Assembly: GCA_019614645.1 (NCBI GenBank) | Contig: JABWDB010000007.1 | Coordinates: forward strand, 11,235,501-11,299,500 | Length of the DNA: 64,000 nt | Direction: 5' to 3' | DNA from: Stratiolaelaps scimitus | Lineage: Eukaryota; Arthropoda; Arachnida; Mesostigmata; Laelapidae | Part shown: positions 37,920-52,354 of the stretch, piece by piece | How the letters are laid out: each line of letters starts with the position of its first letter | How positions within the stretch are numbered: the stretch's first letter is position 1 | Notes under the pieces: model-generated | What the model saw: the letters and a program-made list of their open reading frames with translations, nothing else | The model's database searches: none | What the model was told of the DNA's origin: nothing | Made by a program: the position numbers and the translations under genes

Positions 37920-39263
37920 TTGTTGGGAATTCGAGATTCGCTACTGCCAGGAAGAAGAAGAACAAGAGGAGAAAGGCCGATACAAATATACGGGCATAGC
38001 TGGGAGACACAGGAACGGGCGGTGGGTAACGGAGGCAGAGTCTGTGGGAAAACGATCGCCCACTCGAGGCGCACTGAAACAGGTCCGGAGAAACAGAATA
38101 GAGGCAGGTTTTGAATCTGTTCGTCCAACTTGTGCCTGCCGAATCGACCTAAACAGCGGGGGACTGTAGCGAACACCGGTGAAACGCGGGCGAGGCAAAA
38201 GTCAGCTGGATGGATCAGACGAACGACGTCGTCTTGACGAGCAACTGGTTCATTTTTAACACAAGCCACGTTGATGCGAATACGATGCAAGGCCTGAGAG
38301 ACGATAGCTTCACGGTGGCTACCTGTATCTTCAATCGGCTCATGAGGAAACTGGAAATAGAAAAACAATATCGAGAGAGCACACCTAGCGGGAGGATTAG
38401 GTAAGGACAGTGCTAGGTGCTCATATGGGCAACCATCACTCGAAGTTATTCGAAGGGCTCGAACACTCCGTCACAAATCATCGATTTGCTCGTTCGTAAC
38501 AACTGTGGTGTCAAGGCAGATAGAACAGATACAGCGAGCGGGGTATCGTTGTATAGTCGTTGACCCGTGCGGAGCATCTGTAAAAAGCATTTCGAACACA
38601 TTGAGGTATCAGACTAAGACATTTTGAACTTTGGGGCCCCATACGATTCTTCGGTTGACGAGTCTGGTCATTTCGGAGAGATGCATTTATTGTGATTCAT
38701 CAGGTGTTTCGTTACAGTGGCGAGCTCTACTTCCCAGCGCTAGAAATAAGACTCGGAAAATATGCATTTAGTCTAAGGCAAGGTATTATCATCACCGAAA
38801 CGGAACCACCAAGATCGAATGTTTCTTCAGTTGCAACCATATCGAATTCTGTGGGGAGTCTGGGCTCAACATTTCAAGCATCAAGACACAAGACTAGGGG
38901 GCTATCCTGCTGATCTGCGGTGGCTGCTGCAGATCGCTGTGCTGCTGCTGTCGCATCACCAAGGATCATTCATCACAACGAATCCTGCAAGGAGCGGGTT
39001 GTTGGCTGGCTTTGCCTACGCCTCTAGTGTAACGCACGTGGCCGCAACTCCCGTCCAGTGATCCTCATGATGCCCTAGGATATAGCTTAGGACATACTTG
39101 GAGAAACCTAGGCCTAGACAGTTCGCAGGAATTGTCAAGAGACCACAGCACGGGGAGCCGGAGTGGCAGGGCACGAACGCAAAGACTACAATCGCATTGG
39201 ACACGCACACAGCGAGCTGCGGCGCAAAGGGACCAGGCGTCACAGATCACCCGTCCCACTCGA

Positions 39264-39282
39264 TCAGCAGCAGCAGCAGCAG
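39264..39282. repeat. (CAG)n tract
   Basis: Six uninterrupted AGC units. Confidence 0.9.
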
Positions 39283-39900
39283 TATTTCCTTAATTCCGGC
39301 CGTGCATCCACCCACCCCAGTGTGTTCTGCTAAACTGGTTGCCTGAACATTGCATCTATCGCACACATCTAACGCAAACGATTGATTATGACTAAAAGCT
39401 GTCGCTTGACGGCATTTAGACGCCTGAGACACGGAGCTAACCCAGAATGCAAAACATGGTAGCCCTTTCTGGAACCCGAACAGCCACTTTAGCCCTCATA
39501 ACATTTCAAGCAGTTGTATCTCCCGTCAGCTGGCTTTACCGTTTGAGCACACATCTCGCCATCTCGTGTCCGCATGTTTACTCAACTCCGGCCCACTATG
39601 CATAAAGCTTCGTCATTGCCGCGATCGTCATAAGCGCTGCCGTGGTCATTACCATCTCCTGAACGCAGTACGGAGCGAGCTCGGAGACAAATCCGATCCC
39701 TCTCCCCAGCCGGCGAGGGAAGATCCCTTCGGTCGTCAATCTGTCAGAAAACGTGCGGCTTCGAGCGTCGTCGAACGTTGTCTCGACACCGTGCAGCTAT
39801 CGAAGATCACCCCGTCGAAGACGGACCCACGACCGCGGTGGTGCCGGCAGCGCACCGGCGCGCGTAAACTGAGTCACTGCTACCACCACCGCTGCCAAAA

Positions 39901-39923
39901 CAACAACAGCAGCAGCAGCAGCG
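39901..39923. repeat. (CAA)n(CAG)n tract
   Basis: Two CAA units followed by five CAG units. Confidence 0.9.
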
Positions 39924-41640
39924 ACCAGAAACTCCGCCCGCCGCAACGACTGCTGTGGTCGAGGTGTCTTTGTCCCTCTGTGCTTGCGTCATTGCACTGC
40001 GCGCTTTACAATCTCGGAGGCTGGTATGCTGCATGGTCAGTTTGTATGTATTGGCGGCTGGTACTCTGTCGAGCGACGATGTGATGCACATGGTGTTAAT
40101 CAAGTGGGACTGATGCTTTGCTACAGATAGGAGAGAAAAAGCAACTGAACTGTGAACATGTCGCCGTCGACGTGAGTAGCCGCGTGTCCTGCCATGATCT
40201 TACGGTAATACAGTCACTGCATAAACTTCCGCCGAGATTTGTTGATACAGTTTACGTACAGGCACAGCTGAGAGTATACCATTTGGGTAACGGCATCTGC
40301 ATATGTGTGTTTCGCACCCATTTCACATCAAACAAGAGACAAAACAAAAGCGGATTACGACACTTGCCTCGCAGTCATCAGTTATCACATCATACACAAA
40401 GCGATCCCGAAGTGCAACGGCTCGATGCCGCGGCAGTGTCCCTGGTCCACTACGAGATTTTGTCATCCTCCCTCTGTAACTATTATATCTCTCATCTATC
40501 TATTGCCTATATATTATGTATCTATCCCTCGAATGATTGATTGATTGATCGATGTGCTTTGGAATCCTTGTGCTCGCTTTGTCCGCAACTGTCAGTGTAT
40601 GTGAACGAACTCAACGGTGTGAGTTTTGTGACAAGAATTTCTTGTGTGCTTACTGTGTACCTAAATGTTGTATCTTCCTTCCGGATAACCTAGAAAGTGG
40701 TGGCCAAAAAAAACAGCAAGTCAACACAAAGGCCAGCTTAAAGAACATTCGGCCGGCGTAAATGGAACATTGGGGAATTGTGCTAACTAACAAAAGGAAT
40801 ATCCTCATACGGTGACAACAACGGTTACAGGACGACGACCATTTCGCTGCCGTACGTTCAGTGTGTAAGTGTTCACGACACAAATGCTCATTTATCGGTA
40901 GATAGACAATGTCCGACTCAAAAGAACGTGGCTTTGTTTCATTGTAAGTTGTTTGACGCTCGTGAGCAACCCCAGGCACACCGGCAGGTTTCTGAACTTC
41001 CCGTGCCGTTGCTGGTTGTGGTGATGTGAGAACGCGCTGAGGAAAACGGTAAACACTGTAATGTGTTGCCTCCCATCAATGGCAGTTTGGCACTGCATAA
41101 TGATACCGGCCATCTACCACATGACAGCTGTAAGCCACTGGGCAAGCCGTCGGTCAAAGACGAGCATATGTATTATGCCACATTGAAACATATGCTCCTT
41201 TGGAGCAGTATCAGCATTCGAATACAGCTCAGAATATTTTTCCCGCGACTTCCCGATAGCCACAAATACCAGCGTCCACTTAACACGTTATCTTACCTTC
41301 GAACAGAGCAAGCACCTACAACAGTTGGCAGGGGTAAAATTGTTCCAATACAACAATTTTTTTTTCAGTCAATGCTGCACTTAAATAATTAACCATTCAA
41401 CATAGAATAATGCAACGGCAAACTCACGGAGGTTCTATAATTAATACTTCTCATAACAGTGCGGTTAGTTCGCACGACAAACGCTCTACTTTCGCTTTCA
41501 GCGCTTGATCCCCAGCGAGGTGAGATGTGAGCGTGATTTCACCATTGAAATATTCTGCTTCATCATTTTAGCTATCAAAGGGTGGACAAGTAATTGATGG
41601 GATATTCAAGAAGGACACTTTTGCACAGAAATCTAGATAT

Positions 41641-41671
41641 GATGATGATGATTATTATTATTATTATTATA
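41641..41671. repeat. (GAT)n(ATT)n tract
   Basis: Three GAT units passing into ATT units. Confidence 0.95.
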
Positions 41672-42181
41672 GCTATTAGTTTTTATCAATAGATATATTG
41701 TCATTAAAGAAAGTGTATGGAAAATTTGCGCAGAAGGCCATACTCAAGGCACCTCCATTCGTCGTTTGTGTAACAGTGTTCACTCAATGTATAATTTTGA
41801 CAGAAAATAACAGAGAGAAGATACTAACGGAAGCAGATACGAGACGAGGAATAATGGACTTGTGTATATCTCCGGGGTCCGTTCCTCTACCCGTAGCGCA
41901 TTGCTTGCTTCAGCCTTGCCTCGGGTATATTTTTCGTTATCGTTAAACATTTAATAGAAATTATTAATATCCGAATATGATTTAGTATATAATCAGATTA
42001 TTTTTGTCACTCTCGCTGCATCTTTCCCGGGTGTAAAGGCTACGCGAACGTCGATCACATGATCATATTATGAAAATATAAAAGTACCCTTACTATCGGA
42101 CTGTTCAATCGCACCAGCCGTATCACGGTAGCAACGCGTCTTACCATCAATATGACACCTAACGCAATTTGGCCGAGAAAT

Positions 42182-42203
42182 TATATATATATATATTTTT
42201 TTT
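42182..42203. repeat. (TA)n followed by poly-T
   Basis: Seven TA units and then eight or more T. Confidence 0.9.
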
Positions 42204-42801
42204 CCGGCGAAATTGCGTTCTGTCCTTATTTATCACAGTCGGGATGTCCCTTCCAGTAATTGGGAAGCCTGTCTCGTCGCCGCCGATACACCCATCGGAG
42301 ACTACTGATAAGGATCACTCAGTTCGTGTAGTGTTTCGGATTGGTGATGCGTCGTTCGTTTGGCTATTCAGTGAACACATAGTAAATAAACGAGCGGTCT
42401 GTAAACGAAGTCTGAATATTCGATTAGAGCGGTGAAAATGCTACTCTCACAGACCCCGAATATCTGTTTTCGTTTGTTACTTAATTCGTTTCATTGACGC
42501 CCGTTTCATGTTGATAAAACCGCAGAGGCAATTCTCAAGTTTGATAGTTTGAAGTTGTGATCTTCGAAGGGTCAAGTTTGTATGTCATGATTTTACCAAA
42601 CATTTTACCTCGCGGTAGAGAGGCAGACGTTGTGGGGGTGTAGACTACGATGAACTAATCTGATGAAGTAATCCGTTCCGATCCCTTCCCTTGCATGTGC
42701 CGACTAAAGTTAGGCCTTCGGCTTCGACGCCTAGGCAGGTTCCATCAGGGGATACGCGTCACTCATGAGTTCCATGAGGCAAACAAAGCATGTACATATA
42801 A

Positions 42802-42863
42802 GAGAACTTAAGCATTCTATGCAGTTTCTTTAATAAATCAATAAAGCCTTACCTTACCTTATT
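42802..42863 (+). repeat. Retroelement-like 3' tail, copy 2
   Basis: gagaacttaagcatt, then gcagtttctttaataaatca, then AATAAA and a CCTTA tandem (gccttaccttacctta). It is related to 11564 and 60725 and is closest to the 60725 copy, sharing gcttaagcatt-like sequence and the aagaga just before it. Confidence 0.5.
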
Positions 42864-45800
42864 TTTCGCCGTTCTGGGCCTACCTGCGCCACTTCCCACA
42901 TTCAGATGTGTCCCAACCTAATACCTTTGCACCACCTATTGTATGATAATTTAATCATGTAAACCAGGAATGATCATTAAACAAACACATTATCAAAAAA
43001 TAATAACAATCTTTACCATGGGTCAACGCCATGGGACAACAACAAAATGACCTGCTGTAACCATCGACCGATACGCCCAGTGGGTGAAGAGCACATGCGG
43101 AGTGTTAAGCACCGCTTGAACAATATACCAAACATAAGCATTTTGTGAGTGGAAATACTGAAAACACACGAAAACTTCCTCCAACATAGCTAGAAACGTT
43201 ATGCAGAGCTCTTGGCTCTCTTCGATACCTCTGTTGTAACCGCAATAAGGAATACTCTTTACAATGCTCGATTGACTCACGTATCGTCATCGGGCCATAT
43301 GTCATTAAACGGTAGTGTAAAGGATGTCTAAGCATTCATCAGCTGTGTCGAATTTCCATGTCAAGATTCATATGGGGACAATTTTGTCGAAAAGTCGTAA
43401 AGCAGAGACTCTTCCCAGCGCAATCAGGGAGCGAGGAGGTACAAATCTAATTATCAAAGAGCGACTTTGGTGGGCGGGTCAATTCCACGAAGCGTTTCAC
43501 ATAGCATTTCCCTTCCTGGCGGGAAGAACTCGTTCAATGGGTTCACAGGCGGAACATTGTGTTGTGGCAGAGGAGGAGAACTGAAACAGTCAAACAAAAA
43601 CCTTAAACAGGAGATGACGAAATGAAAAGTGGGCGTATCGCGATGTGGAGATAGACAGAGCCGAACAGAATGACACATGGGCATGCCCACAAAGATGAAC
43701 CGCTATGCCGCTAATTGAGCGTTGTTACTGCGACTGGCAGCGGTGAGCGGTGATTCAGGATGTAAGGGCCACACTAAGATTGCAAAAATATCACTACCTA
43801 TTTTAGGGACATTGAGAATTCCATTTTGTCGGCTGTCAACACAAAAGTAAACCAATATACACCTCGTGGCCGTTCACCGTAAAACCAACCCAACCTGTCT
43901 CCACGTCCTCTGAACTCTATGGGAAAAGCTTTATATATCATTTTCTATGTATGAGCGTTCAGGTGTCGTCTGCTTTTACGATCATGGTCGCACCTATACG
44001 CCTCTCTAATGGTCAGTCGCTTTAGTTTGACCAGAACGAAACATCTATTCGCAGACAGTTCGAAACCAAACTGAAATGTTTTACAATAAACACACCATAT
44101 ATGCGTACAATGTTTTTGCTACAAAAATTCGAAAGGCTTCAAGACCTGCTCCAGTCAGAGTGACTTGCGAGCAATCTAGTCCAAGATGTCCCAAAGTATT
44201 TCGTTGTAAAGATGCAAAAAAGGAACAAGGGCTGGCCGTGGTCGATAGCGATTCAGATGAAAAATGAGCAAACTTGAGTCCTGCTGCATACAAAGATGAG
44301 AGTAAGATAGAGAGAAAGCTGCATGCTGAATCAGGGTTGGTCGGTACAGCGTCGTGCTTTTGCCGGCAAGGAAACTTGTGCCTTTGACATTGGTAGACTA
44401 TCTTTACTCGGTCGAGAGCTCCATAGTTGTCTGCTTGTTGGCTTGCCAGGGCCGACATAGATTAGGGAAGAACGAAGATCACAGAGAAGGACTATGCGAA
44501 CGATTCGTTCCGGGCCGACTGCGCAAAGCAAAGGCCGATAGGACACTGCGAACTCGTCCTAAATCAGGTCCAAACAGTAGCAGGCATGCGTATCGTCTTG
44601 GTGTATGCAGTTGGCACCGGATGTCGTGGCATGAAGTATACAAGCCCTTTGCCGCGGACGCGTCTCAAGGGTTATCTATATATCGCAGAAGAATATTCTA
44701 TCGCAGCACATGCGTCTCTCTATTTACATAAGGTAGGATAAATAGATCAACGTATTTTATAATAGTTTTCAATTCCCAGTTGACGTAAAATCTAATATAA
44801 CACATACAGTTGTGCAGCAAAGGAAATTGATAAGACGATATATTATGACAGCCATATTAGTGCAGTCGTAAACCAATATTTTCAGTAAAGTAGCCAACAT
44901 CTGAGAAGCTAAGGACTGCACCACAGTCCAATGCAGCATGAGCCGTACCAGTCCGACGGGTAATCATCAAATGCGGGTTCGCCAGACGTAGTAAGATGCA
45001 ACTTACGCCAGAATGTCAAGTATGCGGATTCTCGGCATATATAGTAGCCTATACCGGATGAGGAATGAATGAGTGATCATGTCTAGGGATGCAACAGGAA
45101 GTTGGGGAGGATTGCAACTAGAATATGGTGGGAGCGTTCAGATCAACAAATCTACAACAGGGCATCTTGCAGAAAGTCTCCAGTCAATTCTGTCAATGTC
45201 CCGTGCTGCTATGACTGGATATAGGATTTTGTTTTGGAAAGGCTAAATTGATTCTGTGTTGCAGCAATCGAGGGACGATAGGACTCGTCTTATCTGAGGT
45301 TGCTTACAGTCTCTGTCAAATATTCGCTTATCGCCAGAACCGAAAGCCTCTTGGGTTAAGCTAGCTGGCTGAGGGGGAACTCCGTCGCTCGGACGGTTGT
45401 TGTATGGACTTCATTTCGAAGCCGGATGTTCGTTGTTGCCTGCTGTGTCATGTGGCCGTGCCGAACCCAGAATGCAACCATCTGCCCACACACGTGACCC
45501 GGCCACCACTATCATCATCGGCCCCTAACTTCGTTCGGTAAATCGACCAGTCAGCGAAGTGTTCTTGAGTAACTTTTTCCCTTCGCCCGTTGTCTTTAAG
45601 CAAACTTTTACAGCCGGTCGAGCCAGTGAAAGAAGGCAAGGCAGAGGGCACGAGGACGCAGGTGGTTCGACGCAGACGACATAAATCGATAGTTTTGAAA
45701 CGAGAGTCGAGAGCGCTCCCCGCGGCCGGGGGTGTTTGCGTTTGATGAGACGAATATAGAGACCTGTGGGGCAAAGGGCTACTGGGGTGCAGTAAGCGGC

Positions 45801-46561
45801 AGACTGAATATGAACTCTCTCCTTGGCGGTTCGGCCTCTACTTAGCTTTTTGTCCTGCATACGGCTTTGGTCCAGGGCCTGCCGTCTGCGGAATAGCTGC
45901 ATGTTTAGAACTGCTTGACATGATTCACCCATTATAAACGTACTGGGTACGTTACGTGAATGTGCTATAGAAATAAGTTGGGGTCAATGCGAATATCCGA
46001 TTGGGTGATCTTCCGAATTTTCCTACTGGTAGGGAAGCCATAGATCTCGTTGGTTTGTTTTGAGTATGTGGTCGATTTGGGGTTTGATAACAGGACTCGA
46101 CTATATACTATTATAGATTCGTTACTCAAAACAAATGACGAGGGTTCAACCTATAATGCGACACCAGTGCCTTTTTGAGGGCCATAAATGGTCGTCACTG
46201 TACATGATATAGTAGGTACACCTCAGTTGACACAGAGTGCCCCATACAGGCACAATTTTATTTCAGAACATACTCAAAAGCTCAGGCGCTAATTTAATTT
46301 ATAATTTGGGCCACTCTTTTGCAGTCTAATGCGACTTTAAATTGTTATTTGATAAAAGCATGATCTAGGAGACCATCTGTAATAACCGGCATTATCCATG
46401 AGCCGACCCTATGTTTGAAATTCGATTCCTTTTTTGTAGTGTTATTTCCGATGCCGGTACACCCTGTGACATCGCGGTAGCTCCGTTAGAATTAGCCGAG
46501 TGCCTGCAACAACAAAGGTACCAGGAGTGGAAGCAACAGCAGCAGCCGAAATAGAGCATAT

Positions 46562-46597
46562 ACACACACACACATATATATATATACATATATATAT
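46562..46597. repeat. Compound (AC)n(AT)n microsatellite
   Basis: AC run followed by an AT run with one internal C. Confidence 0.95.
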
Positions 46598-47581
46598 CGG
46601 CGGAACCCTTGGCTCTTTGTGCATCCGTCAGTTGGTCGCGGGGTGTAAGGGCGACACATTGTTTGGGCAGTGGCAGCTGTTGTATTTTGAACAAATTAAC
46701 TTATTGCCAAATAGCGGTTCCCCGCTCGCTCCCTCGGCCGTATGTGTATACATACGTTGCATTTGCTTTCATGACCAATCGTCTCTCGTGCAACTCGCAT
46801 AACACCCCCTGACGGTAGGTGAGCTGCTTACTCTGCTCGAGGGGCTGATTTCTCCAGCGGAAGGAGGGTTCGAAGTGCGTGAAGGGATTATATGGCCACG
46901 CATTTGCTGCGGGGATTAAACTGTTTATTTTGTTGTTAAATTCGAATATATGGAAGGTGGAAATGGGCGATTTCGATAGAACGGCAAATGTTTCGTCAAA
47001 CGTCGAATTCGAGCTGACAGACCCTGGGGGACTACGTTGTGTGTTTGGAGGTGAGCCTGCGGTTTTTCGCCCCGGTTATAGATCTTGGACACGGTCTCTA
47101 GAACTTGGACCGAGTTGAGTGTGGTGAAGCTTTTTCATGCTCGCCTTTATTTCCTCATTAGGGTAGACTATTGTGAATGAGTGTGCGTAAGCTACTCAAG
47201 TTAACCTGGCTGTGGAAGAGGTGAAATATTTAGGGATACTTTGTTAGATCTGTTGAATGTGTCGCCACTTGCAGCGAACATTTCGACTGCATCAAAAATT
47301 CACGGTGTTGCCAAGGGCCGCTTGAAGCCGCTCATGTTTCATGTATGCATCTCTTGGGTATCTCTTGGGTGGACCTCGACTTTTGGAAAGGTGGGCGATT
47401 TAACCCTCATTGAATGACGAACTGTCGAGGGAGTCCTCGAAATCCCAGCGGGGTGTCCTCACCTATACGCTACATCAACAGTGCACTCTGCTTAGACGCG
47501 CAGAACTATGAGTATGCAAACTCGACAACCTTACTCGATGGCGCCTTCGGGGCAATATTCGAAAAAGTTACAAGCGGTTGC

Positions 47582-47595
47582 GGGGGGGGGGGGGG
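47582..47595. repeat. Poly-G tract, 14 bases
   Basis: Fourteen consecutive G on the + strand, the only such homopolymer in the window. Length should be treated as uncertain because homopolymers are error-prone. Confidence 0.9.
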
Positions 47596-47881
47596 TAGAC
47601 TAGCTCGTTACATGCAACAGCTACTCCATCAAGCGAGCAACGTGACGAAGACACTTGAACGAAGTATTCAACCAATTTTTTTTATCAAATACCACATGTT
47701 GAATGTCGAAAGCTTGAAAATTCATTCTATTATATTATATGTAGCATGAGTTAAGCACGCGCCCAAGTTAAACGTAAGCTCGTTTTTTATTTTTATTTAC
47801 AACGCTTCCATTTGCTGCGGGAAGTAGTCGATTTTATTTAAACTTGTTCTACAGCGGAAAACATCTGTTCAGAATACACAG

Positions 47882-47894
47882 ACACACACACACA
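47882..47894. repeat. (AC)n tract
   Basis: A short uninterrupted AC run. Confidence 0.9.
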
Positions 47895-48193
47895 GTTCAT
47901 AAAAGCGTACGTAATTTTGTTTACGTCGTATTGCAATGCCTATAACGATTAGCACAAACGAGTCTAGCCATCGGGCATAGAGCGACTTGGGCTTCTGTTG
48001 ACGGCCACTCGATTCGCTACGCCCATCTCACCTAACTACGACTCTCAGCTATTATACGAATGTTGACAAATGCAATCGTCTCCCCTCCAGGACGAAATCG
48101 CCTCTACCCGGCGTCAATCATCAACTTCAGAGCGCTGTGTACTGCGGACTGACTGATACATGCGCAGCATGCGAGCCGCTTCGACTGCTCTTT

Positions 48194-48216
48194 TATATAT
48201 ATATATATATATATAT
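48194..48216. repeat. (TA)n microsatellite
   Basis: An uninterrupted TA run. Confidence 0.95.
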
Positions 48217-49316
48217 TTATCATTCGCTTTGCTCAGTTCTCTTCTTCGTCATCTCCACCTCCTGTTGAGTGGTCGCCTCTGCTCAGCCATATTCAACACC
48301 GTTTCTCTACTGTTCCCCTATACAGCGTTAGTCCACTCGAGTTCCCCTCCGTTTCTATTTCCCGATGCGTACCCTTGAGCTACGCCGGCAGTTGCCACTC
48401 TCTCGCTCTCCCTCTGAACGCGAGTCAGAGCCAGTGCCGATGGAAAAGCGAGGATGGGCGAAGATATCCAGTGCAGACTAACATACAAGTGTATGTATAG
48501 CTCCGGGATATATCGGCGGCAGACCAAATGCTCGCGCTATCTAGCCTCTCACCCCGACCAGCGTCAGCGCTACTGGTGTCTGCTGTCCCTGTTGCTTCTG
48601 GTGTGACACGCTCCGGCTCATAGCAATAGCGAGGAGCTCGACTGACTCGCTGGCCGGCTACTGGGCCTATTATATCTCTCACTCTGCCGGGCCCATCTTT
48701 GCTTCAGTGTATGATAGACCTTGCACGATTTGCTTCGTTGGAGTTGGAACGCCGATAGAGTGAGTATCGACAAAGAGCACGAGGAGGAATTCGACCTTCC
48801 TCGCCGAGCGTGGTGGCATGCTGTGCACGCAGCAACAGCCGATGGTCAGGCGACCGCCGCAGTGGCAATGACCAACACGAATCAGGGGAGAGAGAAGGCG
48901 AGACAGAGAGAACGAGAAGGCTACGTTGAGCCTAGGTCGAGCAGAGATAGAGGGTTAAAGGCGAGGAGAGAAATAGATTGGCGTCCCTAAGTTTTTCTTA
49001 GGGGCGGCAAACTCCGACGGGTAAGCGGGGCTATGGAGGTGGCATTGGGATGGGATATAGCAGTGGGGGAACGAGCACTTTGGGGCACATCTCGCTGGGA
49101 CAATGCGCGGTTGGTTGGTTGGGTGTTCGGTCGAAAGGAAACTCTTAAATGTCCCTGTGACTCACATTTCCATTCGCGGCTAAGCCCGAGCTGTATGGTC
49201 TCGAAGGTAACAGACACTTCGAAGGCTGGTCAAGGGGCTGCGTTCAACTGCTGTACGACGAGTCGTGGCAACTAGAGTCAACAGTAGCTGCGTCGTCGAT
49301 CTAGACACCTAAAGAG

Positions 49317-49334
49317 AGGAGGAGGAGGAGGAGG
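49317..49334. repeat. (AGG)n tract
   Basis: Six AGG units. Confidence 0.9.
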
Positions 49335-51901
49335 CCGCCTGCAGGAGAATAGAGGGAGCTTTGAACTCGTAGCTCCTTGAATAATGGCCTCGTCGTACTT
49401 TGCCAGGCGATGCCGCTCTGTTCGGCGAGGCGACGCTCTCCCTAACTGTGGGCGGCGATAGTGGCAGCGAATACGCGATGTGCTTCCTCTCTCGCTGTCT
49501 ACGAAAGTGCCGGGTACAAGCTGCGAGATCCTTGGCAGATATTGTGGAGTCATGGTCGCCGTTGGAGTAATCGCAGTAGCAGTGTTCGCGATGCTGCTGG
49601 CACTAGCGATGGTGGTGCTTATGGTAGTAGGGATATCAGTTCTCTCGTTCAGGTTTAGAAGGGCCACCTTCGTTCTCGTCCTTCTGCTCGTCATACCGCG
49701 ATAGGAAACGAACCGATTCAGTAGATCCTGTTCTCAGAGAGGCGAATTAAGCGCAGTAATGCGGTTTGATTTACACCGTCCAGATCAGGACACCTTGCAG
49801 CAACGAGAAGCAGCGACGAGTGTCAGGCGAGAGACAGGCAGCGACGGCAGAAGTGGAAGCTGAACTAACGCTGGAGACGATAAGAATTAAGGCCTTCGGA
49901 TCTGAAGCTACGAGATACCTGAGAAAGCCAGATAAGGATATAGGACCAGCAGACACCTGATTGGGCCTACTGTTTTTAGGCAAGCTACAATTGCCTGCAA
50001 CGGAGCGATACCAACTTTTATGTGTGGTTGAAAATTTGAAGACTATTTATGTTATCCAGCTACTGTAACGATCGCTCTGAATGTTTGGCCGCCATAGTGC
50101 CGTGTTTTTTGGAAGACATTTTGTATTGGTAACAGGTTCAATGGATGCTCAGTAAAAGAGCTTCGAAGCCTCAATAACAAAATCTAAATCACATATTCCC
50201 ACGTTGAGATGGAAGTGCTTCGTGAATAAGGCCTGTTTCTAAAAGTGTACGTAACTCTGTTATCAGCGAATTCTATTACCAGCGAATCGACCTAATCCAG
50301 TCTACACAATCAGACTTAATAAGCACTAAGACGAGATTCAGTGGTCCCTCTTTTTGCCGAGTAGATACATAGCGACCGACAATTCCCCAAGTTTCTATCT
50401 CTTAACCTGAACAAGTCTTCCACAATTTGTTTCGACCGGACTTTCAGTAATTAAGAAATGAGGGTTAGGCAGGTGTAGATCTTTAGCTGCCATGTCAGTT
50501 AATCTCTCAAGACCCAAAACGTAGTAGTGCCTACGGATTTCCCCATCTCATGCGGCAATGGAACTAACTCGTCATTTGCTAGCGAGATTTTGCAGCCTGT
50601 TTGACTAAAATATCTACGCATGAATAGGTTGAGTCGTATCTCATGGGTGCGACGATTGTGGAGGATTAAGTTTTGAGGCTTTTCGTGCCACTCGTCGTCA
50701 ATGATGAACACAAAGTCGAAGAATAGCGAATGTTGAAGATTTAAACGTCTTGTATGTTTGTATCTTCAAAAAATTTCTCGCGTTGTTTCGGCTTGGTTTG
50801 TGCCATAAGGCAGTAGTCGTACTTCGGAGGTTTGAACAGGAGCCCTCCGCTCTACGAAAACCTACGAGCGCGATAGAGAAACAAGAATCACCTACCTAGC
50901 CCTCGGTAGACGAAGACCTAACGGGCACTGGGATGAGCTTCAGGCAAGCGTGCGACGATGAGGTTGAAGTCTACTCTAAGTTTTCACCGACGCGTTGCCC
51001 GCACCTCGAAACGGAGCAGGCGCTGATCGTTACCCAGTTGAAGTTGGCACCCTGCGATGAGGGCGGCAACAGTAACCTCTGTGTGTGTGTGTGGAAGTTG
51101 CCTTGGGGCATGTGCGCCTACGTCGACATAAAGAGTTCGGCCGTTCGAAGGGAGACGAGATGTAAGTGGGCACCGTGCTGGTATCTGCCTGTCTCTCTAT
51201 CTTCTATCCTCGTGTGTTATCATTATTGGCAACTGGAGACTCAAAGTGCTATGAAAAACTGCTGAGCCAGCACGTTCCTCGACTATGACGAGCGATGAGA
51301 ACGAGTGCTTGGTGCCGCAATCCCCAAATCGGGAATCTGGCAGGATGTCTGAGTCTAGCAAGGTTGCAAGAGCTCAGGGTGGGTGCCCGTCTTCGTGGAG
51401 GCGCTACAGCCGAGTACGATGTTGGCGATGCAACAACAAGTCCAACTTTGCCAAAGTTACCTTATCCGCAAACGATAGCAGGAGAATTGGGTCGTTGTCG
51501 TCGTCTCTCGTCAAAACGATTAGCCAGCAATGTGCCAAGCTCACCAGACCACGCTTTTTGATCGGAGCGTGTCGACACCAGTGGATCGAACCGTATCTGG
51601 TGCTCAGTGAACAGCTTCTCTTTCTCCTTAGTGTTCGGTCGAACAGGCAGAAGTTAGATCTATGTCATGCGCCCATCTGCTCTTCTCTTCTATGCTCTTC
51701 TATTGTGACCCTTACTGCTCAACTTGATATTGCTTTGACTGGCCACATGTTGCATTACAACGCAGCGAAATAGCCACACAAAGAAATTGCCACTGCCAAT
51801 AGCATCCAGCAGTAGCACAGGTACCGGTACTGCTATTGAATACGTAATAACTGCACCAACGATAGATCTGAAGAAGGGCACAGGGGAAGGCTTAATAAAC
51901 A

Positions 51902-51932
<31 letters not shown>
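51902..51932. repeat. (AT)n microsatellite
   Basis: AT run with a single phase slip near its start. Confidence 0.95.
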
Positions 51933-52313
51933 TGGTAAAGTTATAATTCAAGATAAAGAAAGCTCTACTACAGCCTGAATTGTGAGTCCTATAAGAGTCT
52001 ATAGATGCAATTTATTTTATTGCCGTGTTAGATTCATGATATCGAACATGAACTTGGTACATATGACATGATGCGAGTGATTATGGTGCCGTAGCACGAA
52101 TCGGCGAAGGTGCCATCTGTTGCGTCTCTTTAGTTTTAATTTTTTAATTTTTATTTAAGCAACGAGCCCAAGTGAGTCATTTTGATCTCAAATCTTTGAC
52201 ACTATCGTCAGTCACACTATTCAGAATCAACGTGGCCACCCAAAGGGTCAATGGCATTTCTATTTTGGGCACCTGCTTAACCGGACTGGGAAAGTGGCGG
52301 CCTCCTTCGCTGC

Positions 52314-52321
52314 TATTATTA

Positions 52322-52353
<32 letters not shown>
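52314..52353. repeat. (ATT)n microsatellite
   Basis: About 40 bp of ATT units with one extra T. A shorter ATT run follows at 52443-52459. Confidence 0.95.

Positions 52354-52354
<1 letters not shown>

Noticed and set aside
9978..44340. ctgcatgctgaatcag shared between about 9982 and 44325, and taagacattttgaac shared between about 10374 and 38614.
   Set aside because: The matches stop at 15-16 bp with unrelated flanks. A few such matches are expected in 64 kb.
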